From Bacillota bacterium (lineage in GTDB: Bacteria > Bacillota > Clostridia > Acetivibrionales > Acetivibrionaceae): DNA of 64,000 nt. Location of the stretch: positions 1 to 64,000 of the forward strand of contig JAEZUI010000270.1 of NCBI GenBank assembly GCA_023421115.1, read 5' to 3'. Positions 34,695 to 44,900 of this stretch are shown here, one piece after another; the stretch's first letter is position 1; every line of letters starts with the position of its first letter. The notes below the pieces were generated by a model, which did not search any database, was not told the origin of the DNA, and saw only the letters and a program-made list of their open reading frames with translations. The translations under genes were made by a program, and so were the position numbers.

Positions 34695-35061
34695 AATAAA
34701 TTGCCTCCATTATTTTACAAGTCGCAAAATATACTACGAATTTCGGCTAAATTACTAAACTTCGATAAGAATATTTTTTATTTGCAGTCACACATTAATT
34801 CCTATATACTTTTTTAACATTTATCATCCTATATAATAGCAAAATTTGCTAATAATTATAATTATATTATTGTTAGTAAGCAAATTCAAGAAATGTTTTA
34901 ATATTAATTTTTAGACTCTGGGATCGAATCATTACCCTTAAGTATCCTTACTCTGTACCCGGAAGTTTATTTATATTAATAGTTTCATGAAAAATACCGA
35001 TTATTATAATAGTATAGATGTATTATAATAAATTTGCTGTATTTAAAGGTAGGTATCTAGT
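34695..35061. promoter_or_regulatory. divergent promoter region of the two signalling units
   Basis: AT-rich 367-bp gap. Towards the right it has two TATAAT hexamers (35005-35010 and 35024-35029) without clear -35 partners, and AAAGGTAGG just before 35062. No riboswitch or palindrome stands out. Confidence 0.4.
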
Positions 35062-37680
35062 ATGAACTGTAATTTTGAACCTACAACAGTATTAAATAAG
35101 AAAACCTCACGCCGACTTACTATTGGAGTAATAAAAAGCAACATGTCTGATCAGAGGGATATACTGTTTGTTGAAGGATTGAAACAGTCCGCTGATGAAA
35201 ATGGTGTAAATTTAATAGTATATCGGGGAGGTATGATTGTTTCTCCAGATGACATAGACCTGCAAGCCATTGCAATTTTTGATTTTGTTGATAAAAACAG
35301 ATTGGATGGGCTTATTATATGGACTGGAAATATAAGTTGGCATGCAAGTGAAGAATTTACTGAGATGTTTGTTAAAAGATATAATTTCCTTCCGGTTGTA
35401 AGCCTTGAAAACAAAATAGACGGTATAACGAGCATTTTGTGGGATAATTACAATGGTATGAAAGAGGCTTTGATACACCTTATAGAGGTTCATAAATACA
35501 AAAGAATCGGAGCTTTTGTGGATGATGCACCTTCAAGTTTATACCAAAGATATAAAGCTTATACTGAAACACTTACTGAATATGGAATTCCCATAGATCC
35601 GAAAATTGTTATTGACCATAATACATTATATGATTTTGAGAAAACAATTCAATATGCCATTAATATGGATCGAAGTATTTTTGTTGAACAGGGAATAAAA
35701 AACAATTTTGAAAAGAGTATAAGCATAATAGAAAATTTGCGAAAAACAGGTATCGAGGCTCTGGTATGCTGTAATGATTTGAGTGCAAGAACAGTAAACA
35801 GAATTTTGAAAGTCAGAAATCTTCCCTTAATGCCTATAGTTGGTTTTGATGATGACCCGGAGAGTAGGACAGGCAATCCTGCTTTGACAACAGTACGTCC
35901 ACCGATCTATGAAATGGGTAAACGTGCAGTAGAAGTAATAGTTGCTAAAATAAAAGGACATAATACTCCGGAAACGGAATATATTCCATGCAAATTAATA
36001 GTTCGTCAAAGCTGTGGCTGTCCTTGCAATTCATTGATGAAGGAAGATTTGTATAAGGAAAAATCGAAGCAGTATATAAGTTTTCAGGGCTCAGACAATA
36101 TTAATGCTGAAAAATTCGAAGAATTTTTAAAATGTTTTGTTGCTGTTCCCGATGATATGGATTCCGACTGGTCTAAAAAACTTCTCAAAGCATTTTTGGA
36201 TGATATTCAGGGAGATAACGGGGTTTTTGCTGATTATCTTAAAGACTTGCTGGTTTATACACAGGGCAAAAAATACATAGAGCTTTTTCAGGATATAATT
36301 ATAGTAATGCACTTTTTTATAGATTCCTTGATTAAGAACAACACTTTGGATTATTATAAGGCAAAAAAGCTTTTACAGCAAGGAACGGTTCTTATAGCAG
36401 ATATGAGAGTTCGCTCTGAAATGAGCAAAAGATTGAAACAGACCCAGAGGCATTATGATATTATTACATTTTCACAGATGATAGGCAACACATATGATAT
36501 CAATGAAATTATAGAAAAAACAACAAATGGCTTAAGATATTTAGGAATTTCATCCTGTTACCTGTCATTATATGAAAATGGGAACGTTTCAACTGAAAAA
36601 GCTCGTCTCCTGATGGCTTATAGTGAAAACAAAAACATAATAATTTCACAGGAGGCTTGCACTTATCCTTCGAAACTACTTTTGCCGGAAGAAGTACTGC
36701 CCTTTGATGAACGATTCCATTATGTCTTAAAGCCTCTGCATTTTAGGAAAAGAAACATCGGATTTGTATTATTTGCCGATACTCTGGAGGATTATACAGA
36801 ATATGAACGACTGACTGAAATAATAAGTAATACCATACACAGCTCTATTCTGGTAGATGAATTGAAAAGCAAAGCTCAGGAATTATTTACAATCAATAGT
36901 GAACTTGAATCGGCATACAGTTTACTGAAAGAAAACCAGCAAAAGCTCCTTGTTTCAGAAAAAATGGCATCATTAGGCCGTCTTACAGCGGGAATTGCAC
37001 ATGAGATGAACACACCACTGGCTGCTGTGCGCACATCGCTAAAAGAACTTGGTGATTTTATACACGAGTACAACGAATCAATAGGAAATCCTAGTGTTCT
37101 GCCGGAAGACCACAGGTTAATTGCTGCCGATATGATGAGATGTTTAAAATTAGCAACTCAGTCTGCAGAAAAGAGCACCGGATTTATAAAAACCATTAAT
37201 TCTCAGTCAGCAAATATAAAAGCATCAAATATACAGGTATTTAATGCTGCCGAGATTATCAAAGAAGCGCTGGCAGTATTGGAGTTTGCAATAAGAAAAG
37301 GAAATTGCAGGCTTGTTACAAATTTTGATAATTCAATCAAGCTTTACGGGGATCCCAATAAGCTTGTTCAAGTGGCTACAAACCTTGTTATTAATTCTAT
37401 TGATGCCTGTAAACCTGATGGAGGAACTATATCAATACTAATAGAAAATAATGGAGATGGCTTTGCCAGGCTCACTTTTCAGGATACTGGATGTGGAATA
37501 CCTGATGAGATAAAATCACGGATTTTTGATCCCCTGTTTACTACCAAACCCTTTGGTGAAGGAACAGGATTGGGACTTAGCATAGTTCATGACCTGATAA
37601 ATGAGTTTAACGGAAGTATTGATATAGAGAGCCAAAAGGGATTGACCTCGTTTTGTATATTTTTGCCTATTAAGCTGTAA
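35062..37680 (+). CDS. cytosolic histidine kinase with sugar-binding-protein-like sensor
   Basis: 872 residues. The N-terminus (about 18-310) is a LacI/PurR-type periplasmic-binding fold (RLTIGVIKSNMSDQRDILFV, GLIIWTGN, VVSLENKIDGITSILWDNYN, IVGFDDDPES, VRQSCGCPCN) without signal peptide or DNA-binding domain, so it senses in the cytosol. A helical part, a GAF-like domain (about 465-605) and a coiled coil lead to HisKA with H647 in GIAHEMNTPLA and HATPase_c (NLVINSIDAC, DTGCGIP, GEGTGLGLS). It is the first of a tandem pair, 60 bases before its paralogue, followed by a REC-GGDEF protein, its probable phosphate acceptor. The ligand is unknown; a sugar or nucleoside would fit the fold. Confidence 0.88.
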   Translation: MNCNFEPTTVLNKKTSRRLTIGVIKSNMSDQRDILFVEGLKQSADENGVNLIVYRGGMIVSPDDIDLQAIAIFDFVDKNRLDGLIIWTGNISWHASEEFTEMFVKRYNFLPVVSLENKIDGITSILWDNYNGMKEALIHLIEVHKYKRIGAFVDDAPSSLYQRYKAYTETLTEYGIPIDPKIVIDHNTLYDFEKTIQYAINMDRSIFVEQGIKNNFEKSISIIENLRKTGIEALVCCNDLSARTVNRILKVRNLPLMPIVGFDDDPESRTGNPALTTVRPPIYEMGKRAVEVIVAKIKGHNTPETEYIPCKLIVRQSCGCPCNSLMKEDLYKEKSKQYISFQGSDNINAEKFEEFLKCFVAVPDDMDSDWSKKLLKAFLDDIQGDNGVFADYLKDLLVYTQGKKYIELFQDIIIVMHFFIDSLIKNNTLDYYKAKKLLQQGTVLIADMRVRSEMSKRLKQTQRHYDIITFSQMIGNTYDINEIIEKTTNGLRYLGISSCYLSLYENGNVSTEKARLLMAYSENKNIIISQEACTYPSKLLLPEEVLPFDERFHYVLKPLHFRKRNIGFVLFADTLEDYTEYERLTEIISNTIHSSILVDELKSKAQELFTINSELESAYSLLKENQQKLLVSEKMASLGRLTAGIAHEMNTPLAAVRTSLKELGDFIHEYNESIGNPSVLPEDHRLIAADMMRCLKLATQSAEKSTGFIKTINSQSANIKASNIQVFNAAEIIKEALAVLEFAIRKGNCRLVTNFDNSIKLYGDPNKLVQVATNLVINSIDACKPDGGTISILIENNGDGFARLTFQDTGCGIPDEIKSRIFDPLFTTKPFGEGTGLGLSIVHDLINEFNGSIDIESQKGLTSFCIFLPIKL

Positions 37681-37740
37681 TAAACCAGAACTTTATAGAG
37701 TTTGAATTTCAACTTTTAGCGTTTAAGGTAGGTATAAAAC

Positions 37741-40290
37741 ATGAGTCTAAACATAAAAACTACTAGGTTAGTTGATGGAAAAAGCTTGCGCCCAACTATT
37801 GGAGTCATAAAAAACAATAGGGTAAGTTACAGGGAGATGCTTCAAATCGAAGGTCTTAGAATTGCTGCTCAAAAAAATGATGTTAATCTTATCATATATT
37901 CTGGGGGTATGATCAATTTTCCGAGTGAATTGGAATCCACTACAATATATGATTTTGTAGACACTAATAAATTGGATGGTCTTATTATTTGGACAGGTAA
38001 TATTAACTGGTTTTCCAGTCCGGAGGCTACAGAAAGTTTTGTGCACAAGTATGATTATCTTCCAGTGGTAAGCCTTGAGACTAAAATTGACGGTATAACC
38101 AGTATTGTATGGGATGATTTTAATGCAATGCGCGAAGCCATGATTCATCTTTTAGAGGTGCACAAATTCAGGCGGATTGCTTTTATACGTGGAACAGCAA
38201 CACATTTTGGTGTAGAATTACGATATAAGGCATATGTCTATACGCTCAAAGAATATGGAATTCCTATCGACGAAAGCATTATATTAGAGGATATATCCTT
38301 TAATAATAATGCAGGTATAAAGAATCTTAAAAATTTATGGACGTTGAATATTGATGCAATCGCAGCTTATAATGACATGAGTGCAAGGTTTGCGACCTCA
38401 ATGATGGAAAAGTATGATCTCCCTTTTATGCCTATTACTGGCTTTGATGACGAGGTGGAAGGTGAAGAGGACAGACCTTCTTTAACAACTGTTCATCCCC
38501 CCTTCATTGAACTAGGTAGCCGAGGCATGGAAATTCTACTTAAGAAAATAAATGGTGTTCAGGTTCCTGAACTTGAGGTATTGCCGTGCAGATTGGTTGT
38601 TCGCCAGTCCTGTGGATGTAAAGCCAAATCGGTAATGAAAGAGGATGTATTTAGCGAAAAAGTTGTCCTGCAAAAAATTCCACAAGCAATAAATAATATA
38701 AGCACTGTTGAATCGGAAAACATTATAAGAAACACATTAAATATACCGGAACATTTAGAAATATCCTGGTTCTACGACTTGTGGTCTGAATTTTTATATG
38801 AAGTAAATATCGATAAAATTCCAGCCTTTGTAAATCACCTTGAAAAGATACTTATAAATAAGTATAATCAGAATTATAATATGAAAATATTTTTGGACAC
38901 AATATTGCTGTTCTATTATATTACAGACTATATTTTCGAAAATAACACAGCAGGGTATTTAAAAGCACAGATTATTTTAAGACAGGCAACAAATCTTATT
39001 GCAGACATGCAGATACGTTCAGAAATAAATAAGAGACTAGAAGGGGACCATAGGTATTTTTGTGTTATTTCATTCAAACAAATAATCAGCAATGCTGTTG
39101 ATATGAAGGACCTTATAAATAGAATCATAACCGGCTTCAAGATAATAGGTGTTTCATCATGCTATATATCGCTTTATGAATATAAGGGCATTTCAACAGA
39201 TAAAGCACGACTAATACTGGCATACAAGGATGAAAAATGCATGGATATAAACCCATACACTACAATATTTCCTTCAGTACAACTTCTTCCTGAGGGAATA
39301 ATCTCCTATGAAAATCGTTTTAGTCTGATTTTAAAGTCCTTGTATTTTCAAAATAGACAAATAGGATTTGTGTTATTCGAAGACACTTTTAAGGATTCAT
39401 CGGAATATGAACAATTGAGTGAAATTATGAGTACTGCAATTAATGGTGTAATGATCATAGAGGAAATGGAGAATAAAGCACTAGAACTCAAAGAAATCAA
39501 TAATGAACTTGAGTCTGCATACAGTTCACTGAAAGAAAATCAGCAAAAGCTGCTTGTTTCAGAAAAGATGGCGTCTCTTGGACGTCTTACGGCTGGTATA
39601 GCTCATGAAATGAACGCACCTTTAGCTGCGTTGCGCTCGTCTCTGAAAGAACTTGATGAACTTGTTTATGAGTATAATAAATCGATAGAAAATGACCAGG
39701 TCCTTCCTGATGATCACAAATTAATTGCCCAGGATATGATGAAGTTTTTAAAAATTGCCGAACAGGCGGCTGGAAAAAGTGCTGGTTTTATTAAAGGAAT
39801 TAAGGCTCAGACAGTAAATATGAACACTTCAAATTCTCAAGTATTTAATGTTGCCGATGTTATCTCCGATGCTTTATCAGTATTGGACTTTGCATTGAAA
39901 AATGGTAACTGCAAGCTTGTAACAGATTATGATAATTCTATAAGTCTTTATGGTGATCCCAAAAGACTTATACAGGTGATAACAAACCTTGTACTAAACT
40001 CTATTGATGCATGTAAACCTAATGGAGGAAACATATTAATAAAACTTGGAAGCGTTGGGGATGGTTTTGCAAAGCTCACAGTACAGGATACCGGATGCGG
40101 AATTCCTGAGGAAATCCTACCACGGATATTTGATCCCATGTTTACGACTAAACAGTTTGGAGAAGGTACAGGATTGGGCTTGAGCATAGTTTATGATATT
40201 ATAAATGAATTTAAAGGGAATATTAAAGTAGAAAGCAAAAAAGAATTTACATCCTTTGTCGTATACTTGCCAACAAAACAGGAGGAATAA
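37741..40290 (+). CDS. paralogous cytosolic histidine kinase with sugar-binding-protein-like sensor
   Basis: 849 residues with the same layout as the preceding gene: PBP fold (about 15-300; IGVIKNNRVSYREMLQIEGL, GLIIWTGN, ITGFDDEVEG, VRQSCGCKAK), GAF-like region, H622 in GIAHEMNAPLA and HATPase_c (NLVLNSIDAC, DTGCGIP, GEGTGLGLS). The kinase halves are much more alike than the sensor halves, as expected after tandem duplication with divergence of ligand. The same ribosome-site sequence (AAGGTAGG) precedes both genes, so the duplicated unit included the leader. It is 3 bases from the response regulator gene. Confidence 0.88.
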   Translation: MSLNIKTTRLVDGKSLRPTIGVIKNNRVSYREMLQIEGLRIAAQKNDVNLIIYSGGMINFPSELESTTIYDFVDTNKLDGLIIWTGNINWFSSPEATESFVHKYDYLPVVSLETKIDGITSIVWDDFNAMREAMIHLLEVHKFRRIAFIRGTATHFGVELRYKAYVYTLKEYGIPIDESIILEDISFNNNAGIKNLKNLWTLNIDAIAAYNDMSARFATSMMEKYDLPFMPITGFDDEVEGEEDRPSLTTVHPPFIELGSRGMEILLKKINGVQVPELEVLPCRLVVRQSCGCKAKSVMKEDVFSEKVVLQKIPQAINNISTVESENIIRNTLNIPEHLEISWFYDLWSEFLYEVNIDKIPAFVNHLEKILINKYNQNYNMKIFLDTILLFYYITDYIFENNTAGYLKAQIILRQATNLIADMQIRSEINKRLEGDHRYFCVISFKQIISNAVDMKDLINRIITGFKIIGVSSCYISLYEYKGISTDKARLILAYKDEKCMDINPYTTIFPSVQLLPEGIISYENRFSLILKSLYFQNRQIGFVLFEDTFKDSSEYEQLSEIMSTAINGVMIIEEMENKALELKEINNELESAYSSLKENQQKLLVSEKMASLGRLTAGIAHEMNAPLAALRSSLKELDELVYEYNKSIENDQVLPDDHKLIAQDMMKFLKIAEQAAGKSAGFIKGIKAQTVNMNTSNSQVFNVADVISDALSVLDFALKNGNCKLVTDYDNSISLYGDPKRLIQVITNLVLNSIDACKPNGGNILIKLGSVGDGFAKLTVQDTGCGIPEEILPRIFDPMFTTKQFGEGTGLGLSIVYDIINEFKGNIKVESKKEFTSFVVYLPTKQEE

Positions 40291-40293
40291 AGT

Positions 40294-41766
40294 ATGTCCA
40301 GAATAAACTCCAGAAAAGCATCAAATGGAAAGAAAATTTTACTTGTAGATGACCAAGAAAACTATAGAATAGCAACTCAAACTTTATTGGAAAGGGAAGG
40401 CTATGAAGTTAAAACTGCCAGTAATGGTACAGAAGCTATTGAAATGGTAAAACGTCAACATTTTGACCTTGTGCTTCTGGATTACTTTATGCCTGGAGGG
40501 ATGACAGGAGAGGAAGTTGTAAAAGAAATTCGTAAATTTAATGAATATATACAGGTTATACTTCAAACAGGCTATTCAGGCGAGCATCCTCCACGAGAAA
40601 TGATGCGGACTCTTGATATACAAGGGTATCATGATAAATCCGATGGTCCAGAAAAACTTTTGCTGTGGGTAGACGTGGGTTTGAAATCAGCATACACATT
40701 ACAAATGCTTTACAAGAGTCGGCAAGGCTTACGATATATCCTTGATATAACTCCAGAATTACATAAGATACAGATGATAGAAAATTTAGTCCAGGGAATT
40801 CTATTGCAGATAACAGGATTATTGGGAATAGTAAACTCTTTTTTGGCAGTATTGCCTGAAGAAGATGACGCCATTGATAAAATTTCTACATCAGGTGTTT
40901 TTCTTGCAATGCTGGAAGAGGGAACTAATCTGGAAATTCGTGCAGCCACAGGAAAGTTTTCCAACGAAACCACCGTTGAAAGTTGTCTTGAAAATATAAA
41001 AGTAATGAAAATCAAGGATGTACTTATAAAAAATGAAGTATATTTCTCTGATAAGTATTCAGTTATACCTTTGGTTGTGGGTGAAACAGTGCTGGGAATT
41101 ATTTATCTCGAGCAGAACGATATTAAGCCTGAGGATGTTGAACTTGTTAATATCTTTGCCAATCAGGCTGCTGCGGCTTTACAAAACGCATATTTATACT
41201 CTACAGCTACAACAGATAAATTAACAGGTGTTTATGTCAGGGGGTTCTTTAGCCAACAACTGTTGAGAGAAATTCGTTCATGTTTCTATCAAAAAAGTCC
41301 CTTAAGCTTAATTTTGCTAGATGTTGATTATTTGAAGCAAATTAATGACACTGCAGGCCATCTTGGAGGTGACCGTGCTCTGTCCATAATAGGCTCAATA
41401 TTAAAAAAATCTACCCGTCCGAGTGATATTATCGGTCGTTATGGCGGAGATGAATTTGCAATTCTTTTGCCAAACACCCCTTTGGAAAATGTGAGTACTG
41501 TTACAAACAGAATCTATGAGTATTTACAGGGAAAAAAGATAGAAGGTGATTTTGGCAGTATTTCCATTAGCTGCAGCATGGGTGTCTGTGGGTTGAAAAT
41601 ACAGGATGCAGACTTTACTAATATTCCACAACCAGTTCCGCAGTCATATATAGAAGAGATTTCAAAACAGTTTATAGACGGGGCAGATAAAATGCTTTAT
41701 CAAGCCAAAAAGAATGGACGTTCATGTGCAGTTATAGGGGAAAATATTAATATTTTTAATAAATAG
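40294..41766 (+). CDS. response regulator with GAF and GGDEF (diguanylate cyclase)
   Basis: 490 residues. The receiver domain (about 12-130) has D20/D19, phospho-acceptor D63 in VLLDYFMPGG and T in LQTGYSG. The GAF domain (about 155-300) follows, and then GGDEF (about 310-475) with the active motif YGGDEF near 385 and an RxxD feedback site (RPSD). It is the natural target of the two kinases directly upstream (3-base spacing, AGGAGG site). Phosphorylation should control cyclic-di-GMP synthesis. It ends the operon. Confidence 0.92.
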   Translation: MSRINSRKASNGKKILLVDDQENYRIATQTLLEREGYEVKTASNGTEAIEMVKRQHFDLVLLDYFMPGGMTGEEVVKEIRKFNEYIQVILQTGYSGEHPPREMMRTLDIQGYHDKSDGPEKLLLWVDVGLKSAYTLQMLYKSRQGLRYILDITPELHKIQMIENLVQGILLQITGLLGIVNSFLAVLPEEDDAIDKISTSGVFLAMLEEGTNLEIRAATGKFSNETTVESCLENIKVMKIKDVLIKNEVYFSDKYSVIPLVVGETVLGIIYLEQNDIKPEDVELVNIFANQAAAALQNAYLYSTATTDKLTGVYVRGFFSQQLLREIRSCFYQKSPLSLILLDVDYLKQINDTAGHLGGDRALSIIGSILKKSTRPSDIIGRYGGDEFAILLPNTPLENVSTVTNRIYEYLQGKKIEGDFGSISISCSMGVCGLKIQDADFTNIPQPVPQSYIEEISKQFIDGADKMLYQAKKNGRSCAVIGENINIFNK

Positions 41767-41820
41767 TTGGATTTGGCTATAAAGCAAGTATATTTGTTTC
41801 AATGAGAAATTTTTATTGAG

Positions 41821-41909
41821 ATTAGGTGATTCCAAAAAAATAACAGGGACGATTTATAGTGACTCAATAGTCGTTATGAATCGTCCCTGTTTTGTGCTAA
41901 TCACCTAAT
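41821..41909. terminator. bidirectional terminator with nested inverted repeats
   Basis: An inner 12-bp perfect stem (ACAGGGACGATT 41843-41854, AATCGTCCCTGT 41879-41890) is followed by TTTT on the plus strand and preceded by an A-run (41834-41840) that gives a U-run on the minus strand. An outer 11-bp repeat (ATTAGGTGATT 41821-41831, AATCACCTAAT 41899-41909) encloses it. It lies between two converging genes, so it can serve both. Confidence 0.88.
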
Positions 41910-41910
41910 T

Positions 41911-44900
41911 TCATCTATGTCCCTCAGCATTCATAATTTCATTTCCCTCCGTATCAAGTGTAAGATTATGGTCTATAGCTGCTTCCAAGATATCTTCATA
42001 AGCCCAGTGGCTAACCTCAAGATCAGCAAACGTGCTTTCTACCGATTTCAACGGTCCCCTATAAAGCATCCTGTTAATCATTGTTACTGCTTCGCATCGT
42101 TTTACTCCTACATCCGGTCTGAAGGTTCCATCTTCATAGCCATTAACAATATTATATCTGCTTATCTCCTCAATGCAGTTCAATGCCCAATGTCCATCAA
42201 TATCCGGATAATCAATTTTATAAGGTTTGGCGATATCCATTTTTAAATAATTCGATATAACTGTCGAAAGCTCTGCTCTCGAAATCATTTCATCAGGACG
42301 GAATGTACCATCTTTAAAACCTTTGAATATTCCGGCCTTTGTGACAGCCCCTATGACACCGCTTGCCCAATGACCATCTTTTAAGTCACTGTAACCTATG
42401 CCGCCTTCCTCCGATTCATCAAGTCCGAGTATGTCTTTAAATATCGCTGCAACTTCAGCCCTTGTTATTTCATTATCAGGTCTGATTGTTCCATCAGAGT
42501 AACCTTTTATATATGCTTTATGTATTACATTTCCACTTGCAAAAGAGCGCAGCATAACCGGAATGGTTGACTTATCTTTATTCAATAGCTCTTTATCACT
42601 TTCTATTACTGCATAATTGCTAACCAAAATCTCCTGTTCTGAAAAGTCACTTACACTAACCTTTAAAATCTTTTCACTCTCAAGATTTCCATCCAAACCG
42701 GGAATGGTCCAGACAACAATATTTTCCTTCACTTCTCCGCCGTCTGCATCAACTACCTTTGTATTTTCAGGAATACCTGCAACCATTCTGAATTCATCCG
42801 AGGCTGTATTCGCAGCATTTTTAAATTTAATGCGGTACTCTATTGTCTGACCTTTTAAGTATATGTTTTTGCCGGTACTTATGGAAACTGCAATATCAGA
42901 CGGTACAAACGCAGGGATTTCCTGCGTAGAAACCTCAACTGTTGTTTCTTTTGGGATTGTATTTGTATTTATCTTTGTGTTTGTATCTTTGTTTGTGTTT
43001 GTCGTTGACTCTTTCAATGAATCAATTTCTTTTTCCTTGTATTTAATCGTCCATGAGCCTTTTGATATAGTTTTGCCATTTTCATCGTTTATAAAGGCTT
43101 CCACCGTATTTATACCCTGCCCAACCACAAACGCACCTGCATAAGGCTTGTATTCACCACCGTTAATTGAGTAGTTGAGTCCATTGTTATCCTGCAGCAT
43201 TGAATAGAGTTCGACCTGGGGTTTTGTATTGTAAAAACCTTTACTGTCTGGTTCTCCCGATGCCACAACCAGCTTAATGTCTGTCAGTATGTTCACCTTA
43301 GGCCCGGGATATTCCTCTCCATTGAGCCTGTATGAAATATTTCCTGTATGAACACCTTCAGGTAAGACAACTTCAATAACATTATCCTCGATACTTGCTA
43401 AAATAAGTACCGAATCTCCCAAATAAACCCTTCCATCAGGTTTAAAACATCCTCCGTATATTTTGACTTTGTCTCCTGCAACCCCTCTGTTGATGGAAAG
43501 TTTGCTTATATACGGGTTATGTTCTTCCTCTGTAACTGTCACTTTGAGAACTGCCATTTCTCCTGTACCAGATACAACACTCAAATAATAGACTCCCATT
43601 GCTTTTTGAGAAACTTCTATATGCATTATCCCAGTTTCGTCAGGTTTTATGGCTTCTGTTTCAAAGTATACCTTCCAGCCCTCGGGTATATCATTTGCTG
43701 ACAATTGAATATCATTTGCATAGCCGTTAAGGCTCTTTGCAAAAACATGAACTGTATCTGATTCACCTTTATTAATAAAGGTTTCATTTTTAGATAACAT
43801 GAGCCTGTATGAAGGTTCTATAACTTCAACCTTTATTTTGTGTGAATCCTTGTTCGCTCCCACCACCACAAGCTCTGTTTCGCCAAAGGATGCATCCTCC
43901 GGTACTTTTACCACCATAAAATTCTGATCTAAGATTTCAGCCTCTATTTCCCTTTCACCCATAAAAACTTTAGTGTGTTTATTGAAGTTTTCACCGTGAA
44001 TTTCCACCTCATAACCCTCGGAAGGTATTATGAAAACAGTTCCTGTATCCTTTACGGAAATATTGTCATAGGAAACCTTTACATTGATCAATATTTCTTC
44101 GACTATAGAGCTGTTGCCCATGTTTTCAAGTATTCCGTTAATTACATATTTGCCTGGTTCCAAATCATTTGAAGCAAAAATCTCAAAAGCTGTTGCAGTT
44201 GTTCCGCTACATATTTTAATATAATTTCCGGCATTGATATCAAGTCCGTCGGGAATTTCAAGTACTTTAAATGCTGCATAATCATATGCACCGCCTGTAA
44301 CAACCGGATTCTGATTTAAAATATCAATCTTTACTACGGCGGATTTTCCGGCACATATGCTGATATCCTCTATTTTCTCAACGATAAAAGTATTTATATT
44401 GTCCTTTTGAGCTCCTATCTCGATTACTATGGGTGAAGACCTTTCACCTTCATTACCGTTATAGTCGTAAGCTGCTGCTTCAAGCTTTACAATATCACCC
44501 TTGTCAAACCCTGGCAATGTGTTTTGGGTAATATATCCTAAATTGATTTCTATATGCTCCTTTTTGGTAATGTTATCAATATACAACTTGAAACCTTTGG
44601 TATTCTTCCCATTGGTATCTTCAAACATATAACTTATGCCGCCTTTGCCATCGTCCGTGGCGACAAAGCCCGTAACAGCTTTAAGAGATAAACGCTGGAG
44701 CTCTACCTTCACTGTATTTTCATAAACATCACTGACATCGGGATTGTCTTCATCGTCCGTCAGCACTGCCCAAGCATAATATTCGCCATTAGGAAAAGCC
44801 ATAAGATCTATTTGTGCACTGAACGCACCCTTTTTGTCAATTTGGCAGGTACCTGCAGGTATTCCCATATGCGAATCCATGCTGTCCGACAAATAAACAT

